A stretch of 64,000 nt of DNA from Acinetobacter sp. ANC 4558 (GCF_002135375.1 NZ_NEGH01000002.1:1-64000); one strand, 5' to 3'; positions 1 through 8,880 are shown, counted from the stretch's first letter. The notes: generated from the letters alone by a model not told the origin. Made by a program: numbers and translations.

Positions 1-317
1 CCATTTACATAAATTTGCTCTGAATTCACAAAATGAACATTCATAACAAAATGAGATTCTTTTTGAGTGTAGGTTTTGAACATATCGTAAATGGCTTGCC
101 ATGATGCATAACAACCAAAAGATTTGGCGTACTTTTCACCAATTCCTTCCCAGATACTGTCGGGATCAAACAGTGCCATTAACTCATCTAAGTTAGTATC
201 TGCATTTAACGCATCGCAAATTTCCATATAACGGTTAATGCAATTACGAATCGCTGATTCCGCTTCAAGCTTGTTTAAGCGTTGTAATACTGTGGTGAAA
301 TCAATCTCTTTACTCAT
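1..317 (-). CDS. SnoaL/NTF2-like protein, 3' part beyond window (iac cluster)
   Basis: Open frame of 105 codons that runs off the left edge of the window. It starts at an ATG (315-317), 31 bases after the stop of the iacA-like gene, so it is probably the third gene of the leftward operon. The N-terminus (MSKEIDFTTVLQRLNKLEAE) and the helix-rich pattern with ALFDPDSIWEG and HFVMNVHFVNSEQIYV are typical of SnoaL-like members of the NTF2 fold. In iac clusters small proteins of unclear role (IacB, IacI) lie next to iacA, and this could be one of them, but I cannot assign it. The C-terminal part is not visible. Confidence 0.7.
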   Translation of the reverse strand, partial: MSKEIDFTTVLQRLNKLEAESAIRNCINRYMEICDALNADTNLDELMALFDPDSIWEGIGEKYAKSFGCYASWQAIYDMFKTYTQKESHFVMNVHFVNSEQIYVN

Positions 318-348
318 GACCAAAACTCACATCATCAATTTCAATACT

Positions 349-1515
349 TTATAAATAACCAGGTGCTGGCTTTAAACCAAAACTCACTAAACCTGCATTT
401 TGTAAAGTTGCATCCCCCATAAAGGCATGCTGTGTCACGACATTTGTATCATTTACAAATCGACTAAAGACATTGTTGGTATAAATTGCCGTCATACCCG
501 CAAGCATTTGCATTTTTCGTGCAACTTCAGCTGCTACACGCGCCGCATGTGTACAAGACAAACGCATATCACTAATTTGAGCAATTGTAGGAGTCCGCCC
601 TTCAATCACTTCTCTCCAAACAATATCCATCGTTTCATAAAACCATGTTCGAGCTGCTTTAAACTCTGCCTCTGCTTGTGCAAACTCATATTGTGTTACT
701 GGACGATTTGCAATTTCCGAACCACCAGTAATTGATGCTTTACCTGGTGCCAATTTTTTAAACTCATCTAGAGCGGCAGCTGCAACACCAATCCCAACAA
801 CAGTTAAAACTTGAGTTGCAAGAGATAAAGATGGGTATTTAAAAAAAGGTTCTGGCAATTTCGAAGGCTCACCGCGAACAAATGTCCACTCTTTCTCAAC
901 CAATACGTTATCAACCACTAAATCATGGCTACCTGTGCCTTTTAAGCCGACAGTATCCCAAGTCATTTCAACTTTTGCTTTGCTTGCAGGTAATACCGCC
1001 ATGCGTGGTAAGCCTTGTGCTTCATTGTCTTTTTGCGGTGAAATACCAACACCGACCACATCTGCACCCAAACAACCACTCGAAAACTTCCAACGCCCTT
1101 TAACAACCACACCAGCATCGGTAATTTCCGCAGGTTGTGGAGGGAAAATACCACCCGCAAATACAATATCAGGAGAATCTTTATACAACTTATGCAAAGT
1201 TTCTTCTGGCAAACTACCTAAATAAGCAGGGCTCATTCCAAAACTAGCAACCCAACCAACAGAGCCATCTGCCATAGAAAGACGTTCTATTAACTCGCAG
1301 AATTGACGAGGAGAAACTTCAGACCCGCCAAAACGTTTAGGAACAAAAGAGCGATAAACACCGATTTTTTTTAGTTTTTCAATAATATCTTGGCTAACAA
1401 AAGCTTGGTTATCAAACTCACCTGTGCAAGCTCGCTGACGAATTTCATGACACAATTCATCTAAATCTATTGCGGTATTATCCATTACAAATTCCTTTGT
1501 AGATAAATCATTCAT
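349..1515 (-). CDS. iacA: IacA-like indole-3-acetate monooxygenase (acyl-CoA dehydrogenase fold)
   Basis: Flavin-dependent monooxygenase of the acyl-CoA dehydrogenase superfamily (about 388 aa), the group that includes IacA, DszC and the HPA oxygenase. The N-terminal helical domain has FVPKRFGGSEVSP and SMADGSVGWVASFG, the middle beta-domain KGRWKFSSGC, and the C-terminal helices RVAAEVARKMQMLAG. IacA performs the first hydroxylation of the indole ring of indole-3-acetate. The start is taken at 1515 because AAGGAG lies 7 bases upstream; the longer frame starts at 1533 inside that Shine-Dalgarno, and an ATG at 1485 also has an AAAGGAA. It directly follows the amidase gene. The iac assignment rests on the context of amidase, MarR and SnoaL-like genes. 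Confidence 0.75.
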   Translation of the reverse strand: MNDLSTKEFVMDNTAIDLDELCHEIRQRACTGEFDNQAFVSQDIIEKLKKIGVYRSFVPKRFGGSEVSPRQFCELIERLSMADGSVGWVASFGMSPAYLGSLPEETLHKLYKDSPDIVFAGGIFPPQPAEITDAGVVVKGRWKFSSGCLGADVVGVGISPQKDNEAQGLPRMAVLPASKAKVEMTWDTVGLKGTGSHDLVVDNVLVEKEWTFVRGEPSKLPEPFFKYPSLSLATQVLTVVGIGVAAAALDEFKKLAPGKASITGGSEIANRPVTQYEFAQAEAEFKAARTWFYETMDIVWREVIEGRTPTIAQISDMRLSCTHAARVAAEVARKMQMLAGMTAIYTNNVFSRFVNDTNVVTQHAFMGDATLQNAGLVSFGLKPAPGYL

Positions 1516-1533
1516 AAACAAACTCCTTGTCAT

Positions 1534-2646
1534 TTACTGTGCTGCATTCACAATAAAATCTGCTATAGCACATAATTTTTCATCGTCATTGCGACGCGCA
1601 ACAATCTGCAATCCAACAGGTAAGCCTTCAGGCGTTTCTAATGGTACTGTCAGCGCTGGATGACCAGATAAATTAAATGGTCGTACAAGTGCAGTTAAAT
1701 TTAAAAATGCAACTGTATTTTCAGCATCTTCAACTTTAGGCGGAGTCTGCGGTAAAGTGGGTAATAACAACGCATCATAAGTAGCAAGTAAATCATCAAT
1801 TTCTTGAGTAAACTTTTCTTTAACTTGTAGTGCTTCTTCAACTTGTTGCAACGTTGTTTCTGCCGATTTTAATAAGCGACCATTCACATCTGCCCCAACA
1901 AGTCCCGTTTGAGTTAGTTCACCTAAAGCTTGCCAATTCTCGTAATTGATAATTTGCATTCCTGCACGATAAGCATCGTCAAAACTTGGAATATCTACAT
2001 ATTCAAAAACATAACCTGCTTTTGCTAAAAATGATTTAATGCTGTGCTCTACTTCTTCCGTCGCTTGCACATTCAAAATTGCAAGCTTTGGCATTGTCGA
2101 TAATGACGTTATAGGTTGAAAACTCGGATCAATAATCTGCATTGCTGTTTCAAGCATAGAAACTGAATTCGCAAATGGTCCAACACTATCCAAAGAACTT
2201 TGTGCTGGATGCACACCTTCACGGCTGACACGACCGTAGGTTGGTTTTAAACCAAAAACACCACAACAAGCCGCAGGCATACGAATAGAACCGCCTGTAT
2301 CCGTTCCTAAAGTAAAATCTGCCAATTTTGCTGCAACAGCAGCTGCAGAACCACTTGATGAACCACCTGGAATAAGTTCTGGATATTTTGGGTTTAAAGC
2401 CGTTCCATATGCATGGTTAATTCCAGTAATACCAAATGCTAATTCATGTAGGCTGGTTTTAGCCGTTATTTTGCAATCAGCTGCTAAAACACGATCAACA
2501 ACCACCGCATTTTTTTCTGCTGGCGCTGTATTTTCAAGTGCTTTACTTCCTAAAAGCGTTTGAAATCCTTGAATATCTATAGAGTCTTTTACCATCACAG
2601 TGAGTGACCCTGCCCCGAGTAGGATGTCCTTGGCGATAATATTCAT
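1534..2646 (-). CDS. iacH: Amidase-signature hydrolase, IacH-like
   Basis: Amidase-signature family protein of 370 aa, shorter than the usual 450-500 aa. The Ser-cisSer-Lys triad elements are visible: Lys in VMVKDSIDI near residue 20, the glycine/serine-rich loop PGGSSSGSAAA near residue 95, and the nucleophile region GTDTGGSIRMPA near residue 115. In iac clusters an amidase-like gene (iacH) heads the operon; its substrate is not established. It is the first leftward gene, transcribed divergently from the MarR gene, and its stop is followed by iacA with almost no gap. A sigma70-like promoter overlapping a palindrome lies just upstream. Confidence 0.8.
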   Translation of the reverse strand: MNIIAKDILLGAGSLTVMVKDSIDIQGFQTLLGSKALENTAPAEKNAVVVDRVLAADCKITAKTSLHELAFGITGINHAYGTALNPKYPELIPGGSSSGSAAAVAAKLADFTLGTDTGGSIRMPAACCGVFGLKPTYGRVSREGVHPAQSSLDSVGPFANSVSMLETAMQIIDPSFQPITSLSTMPKLAILNVQATEEVEHSIKSFLAKAGYVFEYVDIPSFDDAYRAGMQIINYENWQALGELTQTGLVGADVNGRLLKSAETTLQQVEEALQVKEKFTQEIDDLLATYDALLLPTLPQTPPKVEDAENTVAFLNLTALVRPFNLSGHPALTVPLETPEGLPVGLQIVARRNDDEKLCAIADFIVNAAQ

Positions 2647-2672
2647 TCACTTTTCCATGTATTTTTATTACA

Positions 2673-2707
2673 AATACAAGTATTAATATAAGTCGCCTGT
2701 TTGTCAA
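2673..2707 (-). promoter_or_regulatory. iacH promoter with overlapping palindromic operator
   Basis: Reading leftward, TTGACA (2702-2707) and AATACT (2679-2684) are separated by exactly 17 bases. The -10 element is part of the 12-bp palindrome AATACAAGTATT (2673-2684), a size typical of MarR-family sites. A TATAAT at 2743-2748 could serve the divergent iacR. Binding by IacR is inferred from position. Confidence 0.55.
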
Positions 2708-2779
2708 GATATATTTAATACAGTAGATAAAGGATTTTTTTGTATAATGCTAAACATCATCCCAAAACATTAACCAATC

Positions 2780-3247
2780 ATGCTCACACACCTAGAAAAA
2801 TTTTTGCCAAACAATAAACCTGGCAGTTTGCAAAACTATCCCTTTTTTTGGATTGCACAAGCACATGGGAAATACACCCAATTAATTGAAAAATCAATAA
2901 AAAAACTGGGTATAGATAATACCCGTCGTAAAATTATTTTAAGTACCAATGCACTCAAAGAAGCAAGTATTACAGATATTGCTAATCTCTCTACCATAAA
3001 ACTTACTACTGCAACAAAAGCAATTTATCGCTTAGTGGAGGATGATATTGTTGAAGTTTTCTCCTCTCCATCAGATGAGCGGATTTCTATGGTGAAATTA
3101 ACACAAAAAGGACAAGCATTAGTCGAGCAAATTAATCAAATTAGTATTGTTGCACTTTCTGGAATTTTGAACTCATTTGAAGATGAGGAATTAACCCAAC
3201 TGAATAATTTAATGAAAAAATTATTTGACCTTATGCCGTCTAGCTAA
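2780..3247 (+). CDS. iacR: MarR-family regulator, IacR-like
   Basis: MarR-type winged-helix repressor of 155 aa. The winged helix lies at about residues 50-105 (ALKEASITDIANLSTIKLTTATKAIYRLVEDDIVEVFSSPSDERI, quoted here only to locate it as ITDIANLS ... SPSDERI), flanked by the N- and C-terminal dimerisation helices. It is divergent from iacH, the usual arrangement for iacR. MarR proteins of catabolic clusters normally repress the divergent operon and are released by a pathway ligand; here indole-3-acetate or an intermediate would be expected, which is an inference. The palindrome at 2673-2684 is the obvious candidate site. Confidence 0.75.
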   Translation: MLTHLEKFLPNNKPGSLQNYPFFWIAQAHGKYTQLIEKSIKKLGIDNTRRKIILSTNALKEASITDIANLSTIKLTTATKAIYRLVEDDIVEVFSSPSDERISMVKLTQKGQALVEQINQISIVALSGILNSFEDEELTQLNNLMKKLFDLMPSS

Positions 3248-3468
3248 ACTAGCTTTTATCTATTTTTCAATGTATAGCTCATATTTTAAAAGAAATACGA
3301 GCTTTTTTGACTATGATTTAAACAACTACAATTCATCTATACGGTAAATTAAAGATGATCTAAAAAGTGAAATAATCTATTTTGTTTGAATTTTTAAAAT
3401 TATATTGAATTTTACATGTATTTTTGATTTATTATAGCGTTAAATCTCTATCATATAAGGATATAAAT

Positions 3469-3861
3469 ATGGCTCTTTCTACTGAAAAAGCAATCGAAAG
3501 CATTCATACTATGCATGTTCTGATTGAAAATGTCTTTACAGGAAAACACCAAGAGCAAGATTTACCTGCACTTTTTGATCATTTTTCAAATCAATTTGAA
3601 ATGGTTGGTGCCGCTGGTAAACAATGGAATTTTGAAGAAGTAAAGCAATTATTTACAAATAATCAGGGTAAAATGCCTGATATTAAAATTGAAATTTATG
3701 ACGAAGCGATTCTATCGCATACTGAACATGCAATTACATTAATTTATACTGAAAAGCATACCAAAGACTCTGGTGTTTTAGTTCGTCGCTCATGTGCAGT
3801 CATTGAAGAAATTGATGGCAAAATGGTGTGGCGTTATTTACAAGAAACATTCTTATCTTAA
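3469..3861 (+). CDS. SnoaL/DUF4440-like small protein
   Basis: About 130 aa with an NTF2-like (SnoaL/DUF4440) pattern: N-terminal helices (AIESIHTMHVLIENVF), a central PALFDHFSNQFEMVG and a beta-rich C-terminal half ending VWRYLQETF. Start chosen at the ATG at 3469, preceded by AAGGATATAAAT; an upstream in-frame start at 3424 has no ribosome site. It lies alone between iacR and antA, in the direction of antABC but 323 bases before it, with a possible terminator in between. Function unknown; its position suggests an accessory role in indole-acetate or anthranilate metabolism. Confidence 0.6.
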   Translation: MALSTEKAIESIHTMHVLIENVFTGKHQEQDLPALFDHFSNQFEMVGAAGKQWNFEEVKQLFTNNQGKMPDIKIEIYDEAILSHTEHAITLIYTEKHTKDSGVLVRRSCAVIEEIDGKMVWRYLQETFLS

Positions 3862-3878
3862 GAGTGTCTTAAATCTTT

Positions 3879-3930
3879 AAGACCTATTCATTGCTCAATC
3901 ATCGATTACGTGACTAGGTCTTCGGTTTTT
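3879..3930 (+). terminator. Possible terminator after SnoaL-like gene
   Basis: Inverted repeat AAGACCTA (3879-3886) / TAGGTCTT (3915-3922) followed by CGGTTTTT. The loop is long (28 bases), so this is a moderate candidate. The remaining bases up to antA hold no gene. Confidence 0.4.
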
Positions 3931-4144
3931 ATCCGTGCCTTATCTAATTAAAATATTCAAAATTATTTCCTTCCTTTTAGACCTTACTCAAGATGTTTTT
4001 ATGGCAAGCTCTTTTTTAAAAATAAAAACCTTTCAATCTAACAATACTGCATGAGTTTCTATTTTATTCAGAAAATTCTATTGAAAATTCTACAGAATGG
4101 ATAAAGATTTGGAAAAAGTGGATAGCTTGCCAACCTAAATCGCG

Positions 4145-4170
4145 ATTCAATCATACTTAAAAGATTGAAT
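4145..4170. promoter_or_regulatory. Inverted repeat in the antA leader
   Basis: ATTCAATC (4145-4152) and GATTGAAT (4163-4170) form an 8-bp inverted repeat with a 10-base spacer, ending 14 bases before the antA start codon. It overlaps or adjoins the ribosome site (GGAAGATTGAG), so it could be an mRNA hairpin or a regulator half-site pair. No regulator can be assigned. Confidence 0.35.
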
Positions 4171-4184
4171 GGAAGATTGAGCAC

Positions 4185-5600
4185 ATGGCTTCATCAAATT
4201 TAAAGCAATGGAATGATTTTATTGAGGGCTGTATTGACTTCCGTCCTCAAGATGGCGTGTATAAAATTGCACGTGACATGTTCACTCAGCCAGAATTATT
4301 TGAATTAGAAATGGAACTCATTTTTGAAAAAGCATGGATTTATGCATGCCATGAAAGTGAAATTCCAAATAATCATGATTTTATAACAGTACAAATTGGT
4401 CGCCAACCCATGATCATTAGCCGTGATGGTCAAGGGCAATTACATGCAATGGTAAATGCATGTGAACATCGTGGTGCAACCTTAACTCGCGTTGCAAAAG
4501 GTAATCAATCTACATTTACCTGCCCGTTCCATGCATGGTGCTATAAATCAGACGGTCGTTTGGTTAAAGTTAAAGCCCCAAGCGAATATTGTGAAGATTT
4601 TGATAAAGCAAGTCGTGGCTTAAAACAAGGTCGTATTGAAAGCTATCGCGGTTTTGTATTTGTTAGCTTAGATACTCAAGCAACAGATACATTAGAAGAA
4701 TTTTTAGGTGACGCAAAGTTATTTATTGATTTAATGGTTAATCAATCACCAACAGGTGAATTGGAAGTACTGCAAGGAAAATCTGCCTATACTTTTGCAG
4801 GAAACTGGAAACTGCAAAATGAAAATGGCTTAGATGGCTATCATGTCAGCACCGTGCATTATAACTATGTATCAACTGTACAGCATCGTCAGCAAGTCAA
4901 TATAGCAAATGGCAGTGAGCTAGATACACTTGATTACAGTAAATTAGGTGCAGGTGATAACGAGACTGATGATGGTTGGTTTAGTTTCAAAAATGGTCAT
5001 AGTGTTTTATTCAGCGACATGCCAAATCCAACTGTTCGCCCAGGTTATAGCACCGTAATGCCATATATGGTTGAAAAATATGGTGAGAAATATGCTGAAT
5101 GGGCAATGCATCGTTTAAGAAACCTGAATCTCTATCCAAGCTTATTCTTTATGGATCAAATTAGTTCGCAGCTACGTATTATTCGTCCAGTGGCTTGGAA
5201 TAAAACTGAAGTGGTGAGCCAATGTATTGGTGTGAAAGGTGAATCTGCTGAAGCACGTCGTAATCGTATTCGTCAATTTGAAGATTTCTTCAATGTTTCA
5301 GGCTTAGGAACACCAGATGACTTGGTTGAATTCCGCGAACAACAGCGTGGCTTCCAAGCTCGCCTAGAACGTTGGAGTGATATTTCACGTGGTCATCAAC
5401 ATTGGGAATACGGCGCGACCAAAAACTCGCAAGATTTAAACATCCATCCAGTCATTACTGGTCGTGAAATTACCCATGAAGGTCTTTATATCAACCAACA
5501 TGGTCACTGGAAAAATTTAATGCTAAAAGGATTAAACAATAAAGCATTAAAAATGCAAGATATTACGTTTGAAAACAATGCATTAGTGGATGAGGTATAA
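4185..5600 (+). CDS. antA: Anthranilate 1,2-dioxygenase, large subunit
   Basis: Catalytic alpha subunit (471 aa) of a class IB Rieske ring-hydroxylating dioxygenase that converts anthranilate to catechol with release of CO2 and ammonia. The Rieske [2Fe-2S] ligands are C93-x-H95 and C113-xx-H116. The mononuclear iron motif in NGLDGYHVSTVHYNY has H220 and H225, with the bridging aspartate D217. Sequence and length are close to AntA of Acinetobacter as I remember it rather than to the shorter BenA. First gene of antABC; antB follows after 2 bases. An inverted repeat lies directly upstream. Confidence 0.93.
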   Translation: MASSNLKQWNDFIEGCIDFRPQDGVYKIARDMFTQPELFELEMELIFEKAWIYACHESEIPNNHDFITVQIGRQPMIISRDGQGQLHAMVNACEHRGATLTRVAKGNQSTFTCPFHAWCYKSDGRLVKVKAPSEYCEDFDKASRGLKQGRIESYRGFVFVSLDTQATDTLEEFLGDAKLFIDLMVNQSPTGELEVLQGKSAYTFAGNWKLQNENGLDGYHVSTVHYNYVSTVQHRQQVNIANGSELDTLDYSKLGAGDNETDDGWFSFKNGHSVLFSDMPNPTVRPGYSTVMPYMVEKYGEKYAEWAMHRLRNLNLYPSLFFMDQISSQLRIIRPVAWNKTEVVSQCIGVKGESAEARRNRIRQFEDFFNVSGLGTPDDLVEFREQQRGFQARLERWSDISRGHQHWEYGATKNSQDLNIHPVITGREITHEGLYINQHGHWKNLMLKGLNNKALKMQDITFENNALVDEV

Positions 5601-5602
5601 TC

Positions 5603-6094
5603 ATGTCACAAGAATTACATTTTGCTGTATCTCAGTTTCTTTACAAAAAAGCTGAACTTTGTGATGCCTATGACTGGGATGCATATCTTGATCTTTATGA
5701 TGAAGATAGTGAATATCATATTCCACAATGGATTGATGACCATAATTACGTACAAGATCCAAATCAAGGTCTTTCTTATATCTATTATGCAGACCGTACT
5801 GGACTAGAAGATCGAGTTTTCCGTATTCGCACAGGAAAATCTGCATCAGCAACACCACTGCCTCGTACATTGCATAGCGTTAATAATATTCGTGTGCAAG
5901 TTCTTGAAAACGGAATGATCGAAGCAAAAGTTGCATGGCAAACATTTTATAATCGCCAAGGCTTAGAAGGCTATTTCTACGGCCATACGACTTATTTACT
6001 ACGCCAAACAGCAGATAGTTTCCGTATTCGTCGTCAACACAGTATCTTACTGAATGACAAAATCGATTCCGTTCTAGATTTCTATCATATTTAG
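5603..6094 (+). CDS. antB: Anthranilate 1,2-dioxygenase, small subunit
   Basis: Beta subunit (163 aa) of the dioxygenase, a SnoaL/NTF2-like structural subunit that packs with AntA in an alpha3beta3 assembly. Typical family features are FLYKKAELCDAYDWDAYLDL at the N-terminus, the arginine-rich DRVFRIRTGKSASATPLPR segment, and the C-terminal FRIRRQHSILLND. It starts 2 bases after the antA stop and is followed 11 bases later by antC, so the three genes are one translationally coupled operon. Confidence 0.92.
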   Translation: MSQELHFAVSQFLYKKAELCDAYDWDAYLDLYDEDSEYHIPQWIDDHNYVQDPNQGLSYIYYADRTGLEDRVFRIRTGKSASATPLPRTLHSVNNIRVQVLENGMIEAKVAWQTFYNRQGLEGYFYGHTTYLLRQTADSFRIRRQHSILLNDKIDSVLDFYHI

Positions 6095-6105
6095 GGGAAT
6101 TGATT

Positions 6106-7155
6106 ATGGGACATTCTGTAGCACTCAATTTTGCCGATGGTAAAACCTTTTTCATTTCAGTTCATGACAATGAACTCCTCCTCAATGCTGCAATTCGTCA
6201 AGGTATTAACTTACCACTCGATTGCAGAGAAGGTGTATGCGGTACCTGTCAGGGCTTATGTGAAACTGGCATATATGAACAAGAATATGTTGATGAAGAT
6301 GCATTAAGTGAACGTGATTTAGCAGATCGTAAAATGCTTGCGTGTCAAACACGTGTGAAATCAACTGCGGCTTTTTACTTTGATCATGACTCTTCAATTT
6401 GTAATGCTGGTGAAACTTTAAAAATAGTCACCACAGTTACAGGTTTAGAGTTGATCTCTGAAACAACAGCGATTTTACATTTAGATGCGAGCAGCCATAA
6501 AGAACAGTTACAGTTTTTACCAGGTCAATATGCACGTTTACAAATACCAGATACGCAAGATTCACGTTCATATTCATTTGCAAATAGACCTAATGCAACA
6601 AATCAACTGCAATTCTTAATTCGACTCTTACCTGATGGCGTAATGAGTAACTATTTACGTGATCGTTGTCAGGTTGGTCAGTCTCTTCTCATTGAAGCAC
6701 CTTTGGGTAGTTTTTATTTACGTGAAGTTGAACGACCTTTAATTTTTGTTGCAGGCGGCACAGGCTTATCCGCATTCTTAGGTATGCTCGATCATTTAGC
6801 TGAACAACCCAATACACCACCTATTCAACTTTATTATGGGGTAAATAATGAAGTTGATTTATGTGAACAAGAAAGACTGCATGCTTATGCACAGAATATA
6901 AAAGATTTTAGCTATCATCCTGTGGTAAGTAATGCCACTGAAAGCTGGCAAGGTAAGTCAGGTTATATTCATGAACATTTCAATACAGACGCTCTTTCTT
7001 CACAAGCATTTGATATGTATTTATGTGGGCCACCGCCAATGGTTGAAGCCATTAAAACTTGGTTAGATACACAAGCTTTGAGCCATTATCGTCTTTACAG
7101 TGAGAAATTCTTGCAAAGTAATTCGACGAGTCAAAAAACACCTGAAACGATTTAA
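6106..7155 (+). CDS. antC: Anthranilate 1,2-dioxygenase, reductase component
   Basis: NADH-dependent electron-transfer component (349 aa) that feeds the AntAB dioxygenase. An N-terminal plant-type [2Fe-2S] ferredoxin domain (DCREGVCGTCQGLC, with the fourth cysteine in LACQ near residue 85) is followed by an FAD domain (SRSYSFANRP) and an NAD domain (VAGGTGLSAFLGM, YLCGPPPMVE). The ATG at 6106 is preferred because AGGGGAA lies 7 bases upstream; the longer frame would use a TTG at 6100. Last gene of the operon, followed by a strong inverted repeat. Confidence 0.92.
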   Translation: MGHSVALNFADGKTFFISVHDNELLLNAAIRQGINLPLDCREGVCGTCQGLCETGIYEQEYVDEDALSERDLADRKMLACQTRVKSTAAFYFDHDSSICNAGETLKIVTTVTGLELISETTAILHLDASSHKEQLQFLPGQYARLQIPDTQDSRSYSFANRPNATNQLQFLIRLLPDGVMSNYLRDRCQVGQSLLIEAPLGSFYLREVERPLIFVAGGTGLSAFLGMLDHLAEQPNTPPIQLYYGVNNEVDLCEQERLHAYAQNIKDFSYHPVVSNATESWQGKSGYIHEHFNTDALSSQAFDMYLCGPPPMVEAIKTWLDTQALSHYRLYSEKFLQSNSTSQKTPETI

Positions 7156-7174
7156 ATCGTTTTCAATTCAACAT

Positions 7175-7215
7175 TGATATGACTCAATATATTCAAAATT
7201 TACTGAGTCATATCA
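7175..7215 (+). terminator. Hairpin after antABC
   Basis: Perfect 12-bp inverted repeat TGATATGACTCA (7175-7186) / TGAGTCATATCA (7204-7215) with a 17-base loop, 20 bases after the antC stop. There is no good U-run, so it may stabilise the 3' end rather than be a classic intrinsic terminator. Confidence 0.55.
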
Positions 7216-7290
7216 GCGTTTACATGATCGAAAAAATTTAAATATACAGTTTTCGCTATAAAAAATAAAGATGAAAGGATGGAGCTTACG

Positions 7291-7407
7291 ATGAGTCAAA
7301 GGAACTTTAACCGCTTATCTACGAAAATAGATGTTATTCACTTGCACAAATCACATAGCAAACATATAACACGCTACATCAATGTAAATGTTGAAACATT
7401 ATTTTAA
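7291..7407 (+). CDS. Possible 38-aa small ORF upstream of the transporter
   Basis: A short open frame, MSQRNFNRLSTKIDVIHLHK and 18 further residues, with a GGATGGAG ribosome site 7 bases before its ATG. It is basic and histidine-rich, with no membrane segment. It lies 129 bases before the aromatic-acid transporter and in the same direction, so it could be a leader peptide or a chance frame. I recognise no family. Confidence 0.25.
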   Translation: MSQRNFNRLSTKIDVIHLHKSHSKHITRYINVNVETLF

Positions 7408-7536
7408 ATTGGCCTTTTGAGTTCAATATTCAAAAAGCTACACCTCATTTTTCAGGATGAATTAAAGCGTTAAATCTGGTCATGATTTCACTAAATCATA
7501 TGCCATTTAATCACATTATTATTTAAAGGAATAAAG

Positions 7537-8880
7537 ATGAAGATCGTCAATGTCAACACGGTGATTGACCGAGATAAACTTTCCCCCCTGCAATGGCTTG
7601 TTTTTGCACTTGGGTTTTTAGTATTTTTCTGTGATGGTTTGGACACGGGAATTATTGGATTTATCGCCCCTTCTTTACTTGATGACTGGGGAATTACGAA
7701 ACCAGAGTTAGCTCCAGTTGTAAGTGCCGCCCTGATCGGGATGTCGATTGGTGCCATCATCTCTGGACCACTTGCAGATAAATTTGGTCGAAAAAAAGTT
7801 ATTATTACCACCACGATTACCTTCTCAATTTTTACAATCCTCTGTGGTTTCGCTTCTTCAACCCAAGAATTAACTATTTATCGTTTTCTTACAGGAATTG
7901 GTCTTGGCGCAGCAATGCCAAACATTAGTACCATCGTTTCTGAATATATGCCATTAAAACGTAAAGCATTCCTTACAGGATTAGCAGGTTGTGGTTTTAT
8001 GCTTGGTATTTCATGTGGTGGCGTACTATCAGCATATCTTTTAGAAAGTTTAGGTTGGGCAAAAGTCATTATTATTGGTGGTGCACTGCCATTGTTACTA
8101 GTCGTTGCCCTTATTTTCGCACTTCCTGAATCTACACAATATTTAATTAAAGCCAATGAAAATGCAAAAGCACAAAAGATTTTAGAAAAAATTCAAGGAT
8201 ATGCATTTACAGACCCTGTAACTTTAAAGTTGGCACAAGCAGAACTTAAAAATGATGAAAGCCCTGTAAAGCAAGTTCTTGGAAAGCATTTATGGAGCTC
8301 AAGCATGCTTTGGTTATGCTGCTTTATGAGCTTGCTGGTGTTTTATTTATTAACCAGCTGGATGCCAACAATTTTAAAAACTGCAGGTTTTACAACTCAA
8401 CAATTTAGTTTGATTGCTGCAATTTTCCCATTCGGTGGTGTTATTGGTGCAACTGTCATGGGTTGGTATATGGACAAACTCAATCCAACAATTGTGATTA
8501 AGTATTCATATTTAATCGCTTTCATCTTATTTATTGTTGCTGGTTTTGTCAGTTCAAATGTACTTTTTTTAGGAATTACAATTTTCTTAATTGGCGCAAT
8601 GTTAGCAGGTGCACAGTCGTCACTTTTACCACTTTCTGCACTGACATATCCTTCTTCATGTCGTGCTGTTGGCGTTTCTTGGATGCATGGTATTGGACGA
8701 ATTGGAGCGATCATTGGAGCATTCTTTGGTGCGCTGATCTTTACCTTCAATTTAGAATTAAGTGGTCTTTTCTACATTCTTGCCATTCCAACCTTTATTT
8801 CATTCATTGCACTCAGTTTAAAAGTGTTACGTGAAAAATCAAAAGTAAATGCTCAAACAAAAGTAGAAGAAATCGCTTAA
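7537..8880 (+). CDS. AAHS-family aromatic acid:H+ symporter (MFS)
   Basis: Twelve-helix major facilitator protein of 447 aa in the inner membrane. The family signature is in helix 1 (FCDGLDTGIIGFIAPSL; AAHS members carry a D-G-x-D motif here), with the MFS motif GPLADKFGRKKV in the loop between helices 2 and 3. BenK and PcaK are members. It follows antABC and precedes an AraC regulator, so anthranilate or indole-acetate uptake is the likely task, by inference. Ribosome site AAAGGAATAAAG. A strong bidirectional terminator follows. Confidence 0.85.
   Translation: MKIVNVNTVIDRDKLSPLQWLVFALGFLVFFCDGLDTGIIGFIAPSLLDDWGITKPELAPVVSAALIGMSIGAIISGPLADKFGRKKVIITTTITFSIFTILCGFASSTQELTIYRFLTGIGLGAAMPNISTIVSEYMPLKRKAFLTGLAGCGFMLGISCGGVLSAYLLESLGWAKVIIIGGALPLLLVVALIFALPESTQYLIKANENAKAQKILEKIQGYAFTDPVTLKLAQAELKNDESPVKQVLGKHLWSSSMLWLCCFMSLLVFYLLTSWMPTILKTAGFTTQQFSLIAAIFPFGGVIGATVMGWYMDKLNPTIVIKYSYLIAFILFIVAGFVSSNVLFLGITIFLIGAMLAGAQSSLLPLSALTYPSSCRAVGVSWMHGIGRIGAIIGAFFGALIFTFNLELSGLFYILAIPTFISFIALSLKVLREKSKVNAQTKVEEIA

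Noticed and set aside
4185..7155. Benzoate dioxygenase benABC
   Set aside because: The 471-residue large subunit and overall sequence fit AntA better, and no benD or cat genes follow.
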